NCBI RefSeq assembly: GCF_963169125.1
Contig: NC_084794.1
Location: 72,513,665 to 72,577,664, forward strand
Direction: 5' to 3'
Source: Humulus lupulus
Taxonomy: Eukaryota > Streptophyta > Magnoliopsida > Rosales > Cannabaceae
DNA length: 64,000 nucleotides
Position 1 is the first letter of the stretch. The number at the start of each line of letters is the position of its first letter. The position numbers and the translations under genes are program-made. Of the stretch, positions 1 through 10,615 are shown piece after piece. Under the pieces are notes generated by a model that was not told the origin of the DNA, made no database searches, and saw nothing but the letters and a program-made list of their open reading frames with translations.

Positions 1-767
1 ATTACGAGTAATAAAAGAGGCCACACGCATTGTGGTCGTACCTTGCTACAAACTTTGCATATGTGTTGATTATTTTTGCTGGGCAGTGTTCAACTGTCAT
101 AATGATTTAAACAAAATAGGTCTTTTAAAAACTAAGTGTAAATATATACTGGACAGTGTTCAACTGGTCGGTATCATAATATGGAGGACCAACGTTTAGA
201 TAATATTTATGTAGTGGTCAACTACTGATATATTTTCGTATATTTCATGTGTTTCATGAGTAGTAACTACTCGAACAAATCCGATCAAGTAGTAAGTGAT
301 CAAGGATTTATCCACCCTCAATCACTTGGGGGGCACATAGGGTATACTGGTATGTATTTCAACACAGGCAATAAGAGCACGAGCAAATATGTTTGTTTTT
401 GAGCTGACTTGTAAGTTTAGAAGTCTAAAATAGCCGTTAAGCTAACTTGTTTTACAAAGCTTAAGTAACTTAGAATTTTTCAAATTCTAAGTTAAAAACT
501 GATATTCGTGCAACAAGACATTTACGCTCATAAAAAGTTAGAGCAATAAGATCATGAGGAAGTATATTTGGTGTGAACTTATGGAATGGTAAAAATTTCT
601 AAGTTAAAAAACTAAATTCTCATGTGAAATTAAAGGTTGCACAATAAAAACTTAAAAGTTTGAAATTGTCAGCAAGGAAAGAGTAAAGTGCTAAATGTCA
701 AAATAGCTCACTAGTTCGAGCAACAAAATACAAAGTAAAGTAGACTGTGATGAACTATGAGAGGGAG
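1..767. other. Post-pol non-coding spacer of element B
   Basis: AT-rich sequence without a convincing reading frame. It corresponds to the stretch that follows integrase in Tat-like elements. The phrase cagtgttcaactg occurs twice (about 86-98 and 154-166). The only recognisable signal is the G-run at 325-339, which is identical over 15 bases to the one that follows pol in element E at the right end of the window. Confidence 0.5.
325..339 (+). promoter_or_regulatory. Internal polypurine-tract-like motif (element B)
   Basis: The sequence CTTGGGGGGCACATA resembles the terminal PPT of the same element (CTTGGGGGGCAAA at 4938-4950) but lies upstream of the antisense gene, about 4.6 kb from the LTR. 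It may be a secondary plus-strand priming site or the relic of an older 3' PPT. Function is inferred only. Confidence 0.45.
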
Positions 768-3173
768 TCACAGGCAAGCTCCTCTAGAGGGTTGATCGAC
801 TCCCTCCTCTGCATCAGCTGCTCCTCTTGCTCGAAATGATATAGCAGAGCAGGTTGGGGTGAGTGCAGGAGGGTTGGCAGCTTCTTCAGCGGCTCTTGCT
901 TCACATCTGGCAAGATCCTCTGCTTGGGCCTCCTTGGGGAAACAATCAAGATTAAGAGGCTTGTTCAGCTTCCAAACCTTATAGAAGCAGTCAAAACTGG
1001 CCTCCTCAAAGCGAATCAAGTCAAGCTCTTTTTCTTGCTTCAGCTCTTCGTTCTCGCTAATCAACCTCTCATTGTCTCGAACTAACTCTTTAATATCAAG
1101 AGATTTCTTCTCCAATTGAGTTGTCAAGGAAGCATTGTTTTGAGCCTGTTTTTTGAGAGACTCGTCCCGTTCAGCTATAGTTCTCTCTGCTTGCTCCAGC
1201 TTGGACCTGGCCTCCACCAGTTGATCGTCCTGCACCTTGATCAACTCCTTGTAATCTACGGCTCGAAGCTGAGCATGACCAATGGTGACAAGTGACTGCA
1301 TGGAAGACAAAAAGTTAATACAAGTAAAAATACTAATAACAAAGTATCTCGAGGAAAAATGCTTACCTTCATCAATTGAGCGAGTCCTCTCTTCAAGACA
1401 ACTTCGACACTAAGTCGAGGGTAGGAGTCTAGGCTTTGAAGCGTCGATGCATCACGGCCAATATCCTCAAGAAGCCCCTTGCCCAGGTCACTAACAGCAC
1501 GAAAAAGCTCACTCGAACTACCCTGGTGAGTAGGAGTTAGGCTCGCAGAAGGAGGAAGGGAAGAGGGGGTCAATGGCGGAAGTGTAGTTGGTCCCCCAGG
1601 TTGCCTCCCTTGACTTGGCGATACTACCTTCTGAATCCTCTGTGGAGGCATAGAGCCACTTCCATCACCAGTTTTCCTCTTTGAAGCAACGCAATCTCTG
1701 AACATGTCTGAATCTGCCAAGGATGAAAAAACAAGATTGTTAGAGAAATAAACATAATGAAACGTATGCAAGTGTATGCTACAATTGTGATACTCTCTAA
1801 TTACCAATTATCAAAAATATTCCTATTTTCACTAAGCATGTGTTACCTGCGTTGAAGATCTGATCAAGGAACTCATCCTCGTCGTCCGAGGATGAGCTAA
1901 GTTCCCCTTCAACCTGGATAGCTTTTCCTTTCCCAGGTTGAGCGGGAATAGTAGATCTACGCTGAGGATCAGGCTCTCTAATGACTAGGTCGCCAGATCT
2001 GTGAGAAAGCGGAGAAGGCCCGGGAGAGGGCCGACCAGTCACTAGCTCCAGGCCCCCAGTAGACTGATCAGGAGTGTTGTTCTCCCTGGTAGTACTGTCC
2101 ACCGCCAGATCCTGGTCACATGACACCAGACCCACCATCTGGAGAAGGTCCAGCGTGACCAACCTTTTCATATCCTTCTCCTTAAGACTCATGTTAGCCA
2201 ACTTTTTGGCCCGCCTAAACATCTCTTCAGTAGGCAATGGTCGCTCAAATGGATCCGAACGCGAAAAAGCCAAGTTGTTGGCCTCAATATCCAATGTGAG
2301 GAAGTATTCCTTATGATACTTCCCGGCGTTTGATTTGTGGGAGATGCCGTTGAGATATGTAATCCCCCTGTGCCTGTGATAGAAGTGGAAGAAGCCTGAG
2401 TTGTTGTGGGAAGGGTTGGTCCGAAGATCAAACAGGTAATGCACCTCGTGAGGGGTAGGCTCGTCCCAACCATTCAGAAAGTAAAGGATGTACAGCGCAG
2501 AGAGTGCCTGGATCCCGTTCGGTGTGATCTGAAATGGGGAGACGTTAAAGTAGTCTGCTACAGACCAGAAATAGATGTGCAGCGGGAGTGTTGCTCCAGC
2601 ATGCACATGGTGCCTGGACCAGGCACAGTACCTTCCACCGGGCCTATTGGCTCTTTGGTGCGAGCCTGGAAAAATCACGTTTGCCCCGCTCAAGCCTAAA
2701 GCTTCAATGTGTTTCTGGAATAGCGCGGGAGTAAGTTTTGAGGTTTCGGCAACGAACCAGGAGGGTTCTTCTTCTCCCTCATCACGTGGCTTCTGAACAG
2801 CCAAATCCTGAATCGCGGTAGCAAATTTCAGAGAAGGCTTTCTTGGAGCTGTGGTAGTGCGAGTTTGATTACGCTGTACCACCTTCTGTACTGCTCTGCG
2901 GGCAACCTGCGGGTCGTGTTCCTGAGGGAGCCTGTTAGATTGCTTCACCCTCATCGTCGACTTAGAGGCTTGTCGAAGAAACTGTTCCTCGTGGAGAAGA
3001 TATAAAGCTGAGCGAGGGAGGATCTGTTTGAAGCGGTGAAGACGATCCTCTGGAGTGTAACTGGTAGACGAGCCAGGTGAGGAATCGCTATTCAAGGGAG
3101 TCTCGATTGTTTGCGGGGCGGATGATTCGGAGTCCGTATGGTTGTCACCTCCCCTATAGTCAGAGCGATTCAT
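768..3173 (-). CDS. Intact spliced antisense gene of element B; Transposase_28-like (putative gypsy-type transposon) protein
   Basis: Three coding exons on the minus strand: 3173-1847, 1713-1367 and 1295-768 (TGA). The introns are 1846-1714 (133 bp) and 1366-1296 (71 bp), both GT...AG. The lengths sum to 2202 nt, an exact multiple of three, giving 733 residues without a stop. Residues about 190-295 carry a HAGATLPLH start, an NGW block and a block of aromatic residues. The same layout recurs in the antisense gene of element C and matches the plant 'putative gypsy type transposon' family. An acidic serine-rich stretch (about 420-435) follows, then a proline/serine linker, and exon 3 is a long Glu/Lys/Gln coiled coil (about 575-665). 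A 3' splice site (TTTTGTAG) abuts the ATG, so a leader intron is likely. The biochemical role of this family is unknown. It is probably an accessory retrotransposon protein rather than a host gene. Confidence 0.78.
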
Positions 3174-4937
3174 CTACAAAAATGAATAAAAAATGGGGAG
3201 GTGAGTAACCATACAGAAAAAATTCATCAAAAATAAGAGTTATTTTTATACTTGGAAAATTTTGTCTAAGTTATAAAAATATAACGCATATGAAAAAAAA
3301 TAATTTTAATGCTCAAAGGTGCCTAAAAAGTACTTAAAGTATTGAACTTGTTAGAGCTTATAGAAGGAGACATTGTTGGGGTTTTCCTATAAGACTAAGT
3401 TCCTTATGTGTGTAGTTAACATACAGAGGTGGGGTGTACATTTGTAAGGAGAATAAGCCAAGGTCTAAGGAATGTGGTCCGGTAGGACCATATGATTATT
3501 CTAAAGGACAACTTAGCATTCGATCGAATGCCAAGATAGGATGGGTACTCATGACCAAAAGAGGCGTTCAGAGCCCATGGGTCAAGGAACCGTGCACCCA
3601 CGCGAGCCCAGAGCAAAGTGCGCTTGGTCCGATCGGACAAATTCCAGCCAGGAGACGTCCTGCCTTGCCACCGCTCAAGCCTCACGCGAAGTCCCCAAGA
3701 CGTCCGATCGGACATAGCACGCCCGAGGAGAAGATGTTGAGGTCCGATCGGACGTGTGCCTCCAAAAACTCCTGGCCAGCAGCTGCAACAATTCAGGACC
3801 GATCGGGCATGGGTGTCTAGGGAGGTTCGAAATTTGCTGTCAAAGATTCGGGCACCTAAAAGCCAAGGAAGGAAAGTGTGGTCCGATTGGACCACACATT
3901 TGTCTGAAATTTTTCAAATCTCCGATCGGGTATGAAGAGGAAAGCAACCACTTCCAGCCTTGGACAAGAGCTCTGATCGAACCTAATGACTTAACCACAA
4001 CTTAAGGAGACGTCGTTGGCTAGGGTGTTTTGGCGTGAGCTCCGGTCGGACATAAGGTCCGATCAAGCCAGATGGAACATTGCACGCCTCAAGAGACGCG
4101 TGTGCCCAGAATTTCTGGGCAAAAAACCATGTAAAAAATGGCCTCTAATGGCATACTTTGCCTACCCCTAATCCGAACCAAATAGACAAAGCCCTAAAAA
4201 TCCCTAGTCTCAAACACATTCCATCATTCACATAAACAAAAAACAAGATCAAAACATATAAATGAAAGGTTTTCTTCATGTTCTTAAAAACCCATTACAC
4301 TATCAAAACCCTCAAAACCCATATTCATGTTTATGTCAAAATACCAAAAATATCTTGAAATTCCTAAAAGCTTAAGGGAAAATTCGGGTTACCCATGCCA
4401 CAAACCTCATCAAGACAACAAGCAAACACATTGAACAAGACATGTTCAAGAACTTCAAGAACATCCAAGGCACAAGCATATTCGGCCATGGCATTTTTTT
4501 TTTAGAAAAGAAAATGTAGCAATCTAAGAGGCATGGAGAAGAAGACTTACCCAAGGTTGGAGAGCTTTGATTTTGCTTGGAGGATGATTGAAGATGAAGA
4601 GCTCCCCTTGAAGATTGTGAAGTCGGCAAGAGGAGGGAGGAGTCCTTGAGAGGGTTTCGGCCAAGGGAGAAGATGAAGGGTTTTTAGAATTTTTTTTTTT
4701 TTTTTTTTGTATGTGTGAAGAAGGGAATGTAAAGTGGGGATATTTGAAGAAAAAAAAAGTGGGTTTTTCATTTACTTTTGGACCTTTGATATTCTGGGAC
4801 TTTTTTTTTCTCCCCACGATCATGGGTGGATTTTTGCAGTGATCGTGGGTCTGCTGCATGAAGATGAACAGTTATTATTTTTCATAATGACGTCAGCTGG
4901 AGAAAAAGTTTATTACGTGAATAAATCATATAATAAA
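3174..4937 (-). other. Leader exon/intron region of the antisense gene; 3' untranslated part of element B
   Basis: No supported coding sequence. Read on the minus strand, about 4700-4551 looks like a pyrimidine-rich plant leader exon ending at a good donor (GTAAGT, GT at 4550-4549). The acceptor directly before the ATG at 3173 would give a leader intron of about 1.38 kb. The intron part holds a cluster of CCGATCGG palindromes (about 3627-4070). A poly-T run lies at 4690-4708. Leader splicing is inferred from the two splice signals and from the parallel arrangement in element C. Confidence 0.45.
3627..4070. repeat. Cluster of CCGATCGG-type palindromes
   Basis: About eight occurrences of the palindrome TCCGATCGGA or one- to two-base variants, near 3628, 3702, 3742, 3798, 3880, 3922, 3973 and 4043-4065. 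Most are followed by ACA or GCA. The same palindrome dominates the U3 part of the adjoining LTR (5218-6012), which suggests a shared origin. Confidence 0.7.
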
Positions 4938-4950
4938 CTTGGGGGGCAAA
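4938..4950 (+). promoter_or_regulatory. Terminal polypurine tract of element B
   Basis: CTTGGGGGGCAAA sits directly before the TG that starts the LTR at 4951. This is the expected place and composition for the primer of plus-strand DNA synthesis, and it fixes both the orientation of the element (+) and the LTR start. Confidence 0.75.
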
Positions 4951-4977
4951 TGTTATCCCAAAAATTTGAAAAGAATG

Positions 4978-5003
4978 ACGTGGCGGTGAAATGGACACGT
5001 GGC
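4978..5003 (+). promoter_or_regulatory. Two ACGTGGC (ABRE/G-box-like) motifs in U3 of LTR B
   Basis: ACGTGGC occurs at 4978-4984 and again within ACACGTGGC ending at 5003. Motifs with an ACGTGGC core are bound by plant bZIP factors of the ABA/stress response. The function here is inferred from the match only. Confidence 0.45.
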
Positions 5004-5217
5004 ATGAGTTAGTAGGGTGATCTGGCTTAGTAATGGCCTAATACCTTAGTTAAGGAATGGGACAGAGGGTCAAGCCAAATACGCCCAATCGAAGAGAGTA
5101 TTTAGACTGGGGGTTGCTTGGCTCAGACCTCAGTTTAAAGACCCATATAATTAGATTGGTGCCAAGACCAAGAAAGTGAAGGGGAGGTATGAATTTTGGT
5201 TCAAGATATAAAAGCAG

Positions 5218-6012
5218 TAGGTCCGATCGGACCTAAGCTTAGGAGACCTCTTGTTAAGCTTGGTTCGAATAAGTTCAAAAAGAATAAGGCTCAAGTTTTA
5301 CTCAAGGGAAAGCCACATAGTGGCCGATCGGGTATGATGTGAAAGAGGTGAACTTGGGCTTGAATGAAGTGAGGAGTAGAAATGGTGGTGTCCGATCGGA
5401 CATGATGCGTGTGGATACTTTGGACCATTTTGGTCCAAAGGGATGACTATGACCGATCGAACATACACATAGGAGGTATCTTGGACCATTCAGGTCCAAG
5501 GAGAAGTAGATGGTGGCTCGGACCACCTTGGTCCGAGGAGAAAAGCCTAATGCCCGATCGAGCATTTGGTTGATTGAAGAGGTTCGAACCTTGTTGGCCC
5601 AAGGAGAAGGATGTGTGCCCGATCGGACGTGGTACTTGTGAGTACCTTGGACCATTTTGATCCAAGGAGAGGTGGTGGCTCAGACCACCTAGGTCCGAAG
5701 AGAGAGGACCAAGGTCCGATCGAACCTTGGTTAAGCAAAGGAAGCTTGGACCATTTAGGTCCAAGGGGCATTATGCCCGATCGCACAAGACCTCCCCCGA
5801 TCGCACATGACCTCCCCCGATCGCGCAAGACGCCTGCAGGAGCGCTTGGACCATGTTGGTCCGAGGATATGCTAGGAAGAAGATGGCTCGGACCATCTTG
5901 GTCCGAGGAGCAAAGTGTAAGGTCATATTGGACCTTGATTGAAGGAGTCAAATAAGGTGGTTTGAACCACCTTAAGCCAAAGAAGACAACCATTGTGTCC
6001 GATCGGACACAA
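5218..6012. repeat. Array of two alternating palindromes in U3 of LTR B
   Basis: About eleven CCGATCGG-type palindromes (near 5221, 5323, 5391, 5451, 5553, 5618, 5715, 5776, 5796, 5815 and 5999) alternate with about eight inverted repeats of the form TTGGACCA..TTGGTCCAA (near 5421, 5483, 5518, 5648, 5682, 5748, 5848 and 5887). The spacing of 30-100 bp suggests repeated duplication of one unit. All of it lies upstream of the TATA box. Confidence 0.75.
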
Positions 6013-6297
6013 TGGAGGAGTATACCTCGAGTGTAGTTAGCCTTTGGTCCAAGGATAGCCATGTGTATGCCACCTTTGACCTACGTAAAGCTTGAAGAAT
6101 AGTCAACATGCATGAGAAGCTACGTCAAACTGCCCGAAACTACTTCAGTGAGAATTGGTCCAAGCATCCGGGAATCACTCAATCCTCACTCGAAATTAGG
6201 GATCAGTTATATTTTGAATGTTTATTTTGTAATATAAATATTAGGTAAATAATAGAATATCCCTATCAAAAGGGGATATCAGTTGAGAACCCAGGTC

Positions 6298-6305
6298 TAT
6301 AAATA
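6298..6305 (+). promoter_or_regulatory. TATA box of LTR B
   Basis: TATAAATA followed by GGGAC, in the usual plant LTR promoter context, about 345 bp before the LTR end. Transcription of B would start roughly 30 bp downstream. Confidence 0.65.
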
Positions 6306-6647
6306 GGGACTTGGGAGGATCGTAAAAGGACTTTTGGTAAAATTGAGAGTGAATCTGTATTCTAGAGAGAGAAAGTGTGTTGTTCTTGAGAAAAACCCAT
6401 TTTTGTGTTCTGGAATATCTCACACTGAAGAAACTCAGTTGACACGGTTCATCTGATCTTGAGTGCGGATACAGTAATAAAATCTCTAAGTGGATTAGGC
6501 TATTACCGATCATCGGGGCTGAACCACTATAAAAACCTCGTGTTATTTACTTTCGTTCATAAAAAAACTGTCTGTTGTCGTTTATAATTCTCTTGAAGGT
6601 TGTCGTAGTTGACGTTCTCACGTCGTTGGCTAAATTCATAGTCAACA

Positions 6648-8963
6648 ATCCTCGACACTCATCTTCTCGATGTCCTGGTCGTTCCGTAGGGTTTGAGCAT
6701 ATCATTCCCTCACTTTCCCACTATCTCCTGCGAGATGTGGGCCTCCGCAGATGGTGAGTAGGGTACCTGCCACGGGAGCTGGCTGTAAAGGTTGCGAGCA
6801 TTGGTGTGCAAGCGACGACTCGTTGCCACCTTGAGCCTCTCACTAAGAATCTCCGCGGCTTGTACATATATTCTTAAACGTCCCTGTCTTATTAGGAACT
6901 CAATTTCGTCCTTCAACTGGTTACACTCATTGGTGTTGTGCCCATAGTCGTTATGATAACGATAGAACTTTGTTGAATCTCTCTTAGAGATATCTTTTCT
7001 TATTGGCGCGGGTCATTTGTAGGGCATGCTCAAGCTGGTCGCCTGGTAAACCTCGGCTCGGATTTCAACAAGGGCAGTGTAATTGGTGAATTTCGGTTCA
7101 TACCGATTACTTTTGGGGCGCTTACTCTCGGAGGTCGAGGGTTCGTTACTCGCCCACTTTCCACCATTCTTATTATTGCCATTCCCGTTGCCTTTGTCAT
7201 TGCCATTGGGCTTAGACCCATTGGCGGCTTTGGCGGGTTCTTCCTTGGACCCCTTGTCCTTTGCTGGCGATTTCCCTTCATTGGAAATCGCGTCCTCGAG
7301 CTTGATGTACCGATCAACTCTATCTAAAAATTCCTGGGTACTTTTAACCTCATGCTTCCTGAGGCTACTCCAGAGGGGAGAATGGCGCCTAACCCCAGCA
7401 GTTAGGGCCATCATCTTGCCTTCATCGCCCACAGTCTTGGCTCCTGCTGTGGCTCGCATGAAGCGCCGAACGTAATCCTTCAAAGGCTCCCCCTATTTTT
7501 GGCGTATCTCGACTAGTTGGTTCGCCTCAGTGGGGTGCACACAACCCACATAGAACTGTTTGTAAAACTCCTTCACGAACATCTCCCAGGATACTATACT
7601 TGCAGGAGGGAACTTAAAGAACCACTCCTAGGCGGCATCAGAAAGTTTCGCTGGCAAGATCCTGCAGCGAGCATCTTCAAAGATTTTCTGAATGTCCATC
7701 TATATCTCAAACTTATTAGCATGAGATACCGAGTCTCCATACCCGTCGAAATTTGGCAGAGTTGGCATCTTGAACTTGCTAGGGGTTTCTGCCACTGCAA
7801 TCCTTTGTACGAAAGGGGTGCCTCTCCTCCGATCGTACTCGATGTGCGATGTCCGCCCCCCGACCAGCTGCTACACAGCCTGGTTCAGGGCATCAATTTG
7901 AGCCTGAACGACTTCTAGAATTGCTGGGGCCTCTGGTGCCGGGGGAATGTACTCATCGTGCCTTTCTCGGCGGTCGTTGAGTACATCCCTCAAGTCTTTG
8001 TCTCTTCGCCGCTGCTCGCTGGCTCTGAGCTGACTAAAGACGTTATTTAGTCTAGGCTGCCTCCCAGCGTTATGTCCTGCTTGTCGGTCTTCTCTAGGTG
8101 GGGGGCTCCTGCCTCCACCCCTTTCTTCGTTCCTCCGACCAGCATTTCCTCTACCTCAGTCGGCTTCATTGTAGCTATGGCCATCTCTGAACCGTGATTG
8201 GATATGATGCAACTGACTATTTCCTCTGTTGCCTCCTTGGGTTGGAATTTCCCAAGCGTTAGGGGGAGGCCTGCGTTGGTCGGTGGGTCCCTGTGCATTG
8301 TCATGCCGTGGGGGGGCCCTACCACAGAGCCTGTCTCCGAGTTCCTTCTATTGGCAGAAGAACGCTTCCCTCTGCTCAGTGGATTTGGCTCTTCACCCCT
8401 GGGCGTCTAGGGTTGCGGGGCTGTTACCCGGCCCTATTCTACCTCAGGCGCGGGGGATTGCCTCGACCAGCCTGAGACAGAGGTTGCGTCTCAGGATCCC
8501 TGGGTGGGATATCATCCTGAGGCATAGGTGGCTGCTCCGGCCTCTGAGGGCTTATTGGCTGGAGCAGAGGGCTAGGATTCGAACCCCTTTGAGGTAGCCC
8601 GCTTGGGGGTTGATCAGGCTGCGAGGCTGGTGTAGCCTGATTCCTAGCCAACTGGAGGGTTGTTTCAAGGGCTGCCATGGCATCCCTTTGTCGACAGTCT
8701 ATCTCCGCCTGCCGATCGCTCAGCTCTTGGCACTAGTGCTTTATCTCCCTTTGCTGCGACGCCATTATCTCGGCAGCATTCTCCTGGTTGGCCCTCAGAT
8801 TGGCCAACTCATCTTGCAACACCCCTAGTGTTGTCTTCAGGGTCTCAGAGTCCAACTCCTTCTCATCAAACTCCAAATGAGATTCGTCTTCAGCCACATT
8901 TGGGGGAGGAGGCTGGGATGGTGCAGCGGCAGCCTGTCCAGTCTTCTTGGTAGTTTTTTCCAT
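6648..8963 (-). pseudogene. Decayed gag of element A
   Basis: The start is at 8963 (MEKTTKK), just after the primer binding site. An N-terminal coiled-coil segment ends at a stop near 8732, followed by a Pro/Gln-rich part and a part rich in Arg, Gly and acidic residues. The capsid-like region with a Lys/Asn/Gly-rich tail lies at about 7483-7013. A CCHC-like knuckle of the form YHNDYGHNTNEC lies at about 6965-6920, then the linker that precedes protease. Several stops and frame changes break it. The left end is cut by element B. It would have encoded the virus-like-particle protein of the retrotransposon and is no longer functional. Confidence 0.7.
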
Positions 8964-8984
8964 TAGATCTTCTTGAGTTCAACG

Positions 8985-9002
8985 CTCTCAATGAAAGCAC
9001 CA
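8985..9002 (-). promoter_or_regulatory. Primer binding site of element A
   Basis: On the minus strand this reads TGGTGCTTTCATTGAGAG, six bases after the LTR end. The same 18 bases follow the 5' LTR of element C (49278-49295) and, with one change, element E (51201-51218). TGG at the start fits pairing with a tRNA CCA end. I do not assign the tRNA. Confidence 0.7.
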
Positions 9003-9008
9003 GAATTT

Positions 9009-9580
9009 TGACCCTCGTTTTGTTCAACGACATGGATTCAAGAAAACGACGAAGAAAAGTAATACAGAGCTGGAGAAAACAATCTAATGGAAAATAAAGA
9101 ACACATAAAATTATAGTGGTTCGGCCCCAGTAATTGGTAATAACCTACGTCCACTTGATACTATTATGTGGTGTGATCAAAGAACTAGGGTTCCTGAGTT
9201 TCACAGACCTTAGAAGAAGAAAACAGAACAAACGATGGATAACAGTAATCTAAGTCGAAAAAAGAGAAAAGGATCCCCTTCCTTGAGCTATTTCTTGTGT
9301 ATTTATAGGCTCAAGAAGGATTACATGAATCGAATAATAATATATTTCCTTAATAATTGGATCTTCAGGTCATAATGAAGAGATATTCTTGGATATCATT
9401 ACAATTGTACAGATATTTTCATAAATGAACAGAGTATACGACCAGTCTCGTCGTATATAAAACTTGATCTTCGCATGTAGAAATATTTCTGGTCGATAGG
9501 CGAGTAATATCTCTGCCACGTGTTCGGCCACGTGTTGAAAATTCTTGCCACGTCATCAACAACTGTTTTTTGGATAAACA
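9009..9580 (-). repeat. 5' LTR of element A
   Basis: 572 bp; on the minus strand it begins TGTTTATCC and ends GAGGGTCA. A TATA box (minus strand CCTATAAATA) lies at about 9299-9308. U3 carries three ACGTGGC motifs (9515-9553). The right end is set by the similarity of its first bases to LTR B and by the switch to element D gag. Confidence 0.65.
9515..9553 (-). promoter_or_regulatory. Three ACGTGGC motifs in U3 of LTR A
   Basis: GCCACGT on the plus strand occurs at 9515-9521, 9527-9533 and 9547-9553; the first two are full CACGTG G-boxes. They match the ABRE/G-box core bound by plant bZIP factors. LTR B has two such motifs at the same place in U3, so the feature is conserved between the two families. 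Confidence 0.5.
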
Positions 9581-9589
9581 ACTGGCAAT

Positions 9590-10615
9590 AACAAGGACAA
9601 AGGGAAGGCACGAGAGACACAAAAGAAATTGACTCTCAAAGAGATAAAGGAGGTCAAATACTCATTTGATGATGATGATGTTGACCAAATTTTTGACGAG
9701 CTGTTAAAGGCTAAGGCAATAAGACTACCCGAGCCTAAACGACCCAATGAAGTTAATATGACAGTTGACCCAAATTATTGTCTGTATCATCGAATTATGA
9801 GCCATCCACTGACGGATTGCTACATCCTCAAAAATATTATCGAAGGCATGATCAAGAAAAAGGAAATCGAAATTGACTCTTCTCTTGGAAAAGCGGCGAA
9901 AAATACGACTTCCTTAACGGAAAATGACCAATTACCAAACAATCCTACACAAATGGACGTAATTTCTGTGGCATTTGAAGTTGATAAGGAAGTTACAATA
10001 GTTCAAGCTCACTCAGACATGCCAAAGCCAGGAAATCCAAACATTCCTACTTTGTATGAGCTCATGACAGAGCCCAATCTAGAAATTTGGGATGATTGGT
10101 ATGACAGTGAAGAGGATTCGGAAAGTACATGGCAAACGTGTACTTGGAAAAAGTCCACAAAAATTAAAATTCCATCTCGGAAATCATTCGGAAATTCCGG
10201 AGTAAAATTTTGTAGTAGACCAGAGACAAAGAATCACAAGAATAAGAGAAGGACTGGAAAGCAAAAAGTTGTTTTAAAAGGAAATGAGCTTGAATAGCCA
10301 AAACAAAATCTAGTAACTCTAGATGAGTTTTTACCAGAAGAGTTACGGAAAAAGGCGGTTGTTGGTGACGACAGTGTGTCAGATTGCTGCATGACTTTAC
10401 TGGCAGAAGGAGGTCATGAATCTACCTCTTCAGAAAATGAAAAGGAGATAGATGAAATTACCTTACAAGATATGCGGCGTAAAATTGTCGCAAAGTAGAA
10501 AAAAGAAGCATAAGAGCTTGAAAAAGCTAAACAAGACCTTCAAAAGCCTTCATCTTCGACCAATAAAGAATTCATTAATGACGGTCGAAGAGACAAAAGC
10601 ACTGGTGAAAATGAA
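9590..10615 (+). pseudogene. Element D gag C-terminal part and gag-pol linker
   Basis: An open stretch to 10297 reads into the nucleic-acid-binding knuckle CLYHRIMSHPLTDC followed by a Leu/Lys helix. Plant Tat/Ogre-like polyproteins carry this order just before protease. Asp/Glu-rich and Lys-rich linkers follow. In-frame stops at 10295-10297, about 10496 and about 10511 interrupt a reading frame that otherwise continues into the protease region. Upstream gag is missing because element A is inserted here. Confidence 0.65.

Larger units (their letters stand above)
1..6647 (+). mobile_element. Element B: 3' part of a Tat-like Ty3/gypsy LTR retrotransposon
   Basis: This is the 3' portion of a plus-strand LTR retrotransposon whose gag-pol and 5' LTR lie left of the window. 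The order seen is: post-pol spacer with a G-run (325-339), an antisense spliced gene (768-3173), the leader region of that gene, a terminal polypurine tract (4938-4950) and a 3' LTR (4951-6647, TG...CA). The placement of an antisense gene between pol and the 3' LTR, and its Transposase_28-like product, match what is known of the Tat lineage. To the right the sequence changes at once to minus-strand gag of element A, so B is inserted in A. The target duplication cannot be checked because the other junction is outside the window. Confidence 0.8.
4951..6647 (+). repeat. 3' LTR of element B
   Basis: An LTR of about 1697 bp starting TGTTATCCC and ending GTCAACA. It lies after a PPT on the left and ends where element A gag sequence begins on the right. 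U3 carries two ACGTGGC motifs (4978-5003) and the two-palindrome array (5218-6012). A TATA box TATAAATA lies at 6298-6305, and R/U5-like sequence follows. Its first bases resemble the U3 start of element A's LTR (TGTTTATCC, then ATGACGTGGC), so A and B belong to related families. Only one copy is in the window. Confidence 0.75.
6648..9580 (-). mobile_element. Element A: 5' LTR and gag of a Tat-like Ty3/gypsy element
   Basis: The minus-strand element is represented by its 5' LTR (9009-9580), a primer binding site (8985-9002) and a decayed gag (8963 down to 6648). Element B then interrupts it, and the rest is outside the window. On the right it ends where a plus-strand gag of a different type (element D) begins, so A was inserted into D. 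The base order at 9580/9581 gives ACTGG as the candidate target sequence, but the partner copy is not in view. Confidence 0.7.

Noticed and set aside
1256..1807. 183-codon minus-strand frame starting in an intron
   Set aside because: Its first part is intron 1 of the antisense gene; the real exon is 1713-1367.
3627..6012. Spaced palindromes considered as a CRISPR-like array
   Set aside because: Units are short, spacing is irregular, spacers are themselves related, and the context is a plant LTR.
5611..6062. Overlapping long frames on both strands in LTR B
   Set aside because: They arise from the CCGATCGG and GGACCA palindromes, which read open in several frames. The repetitive peptides have no domain.
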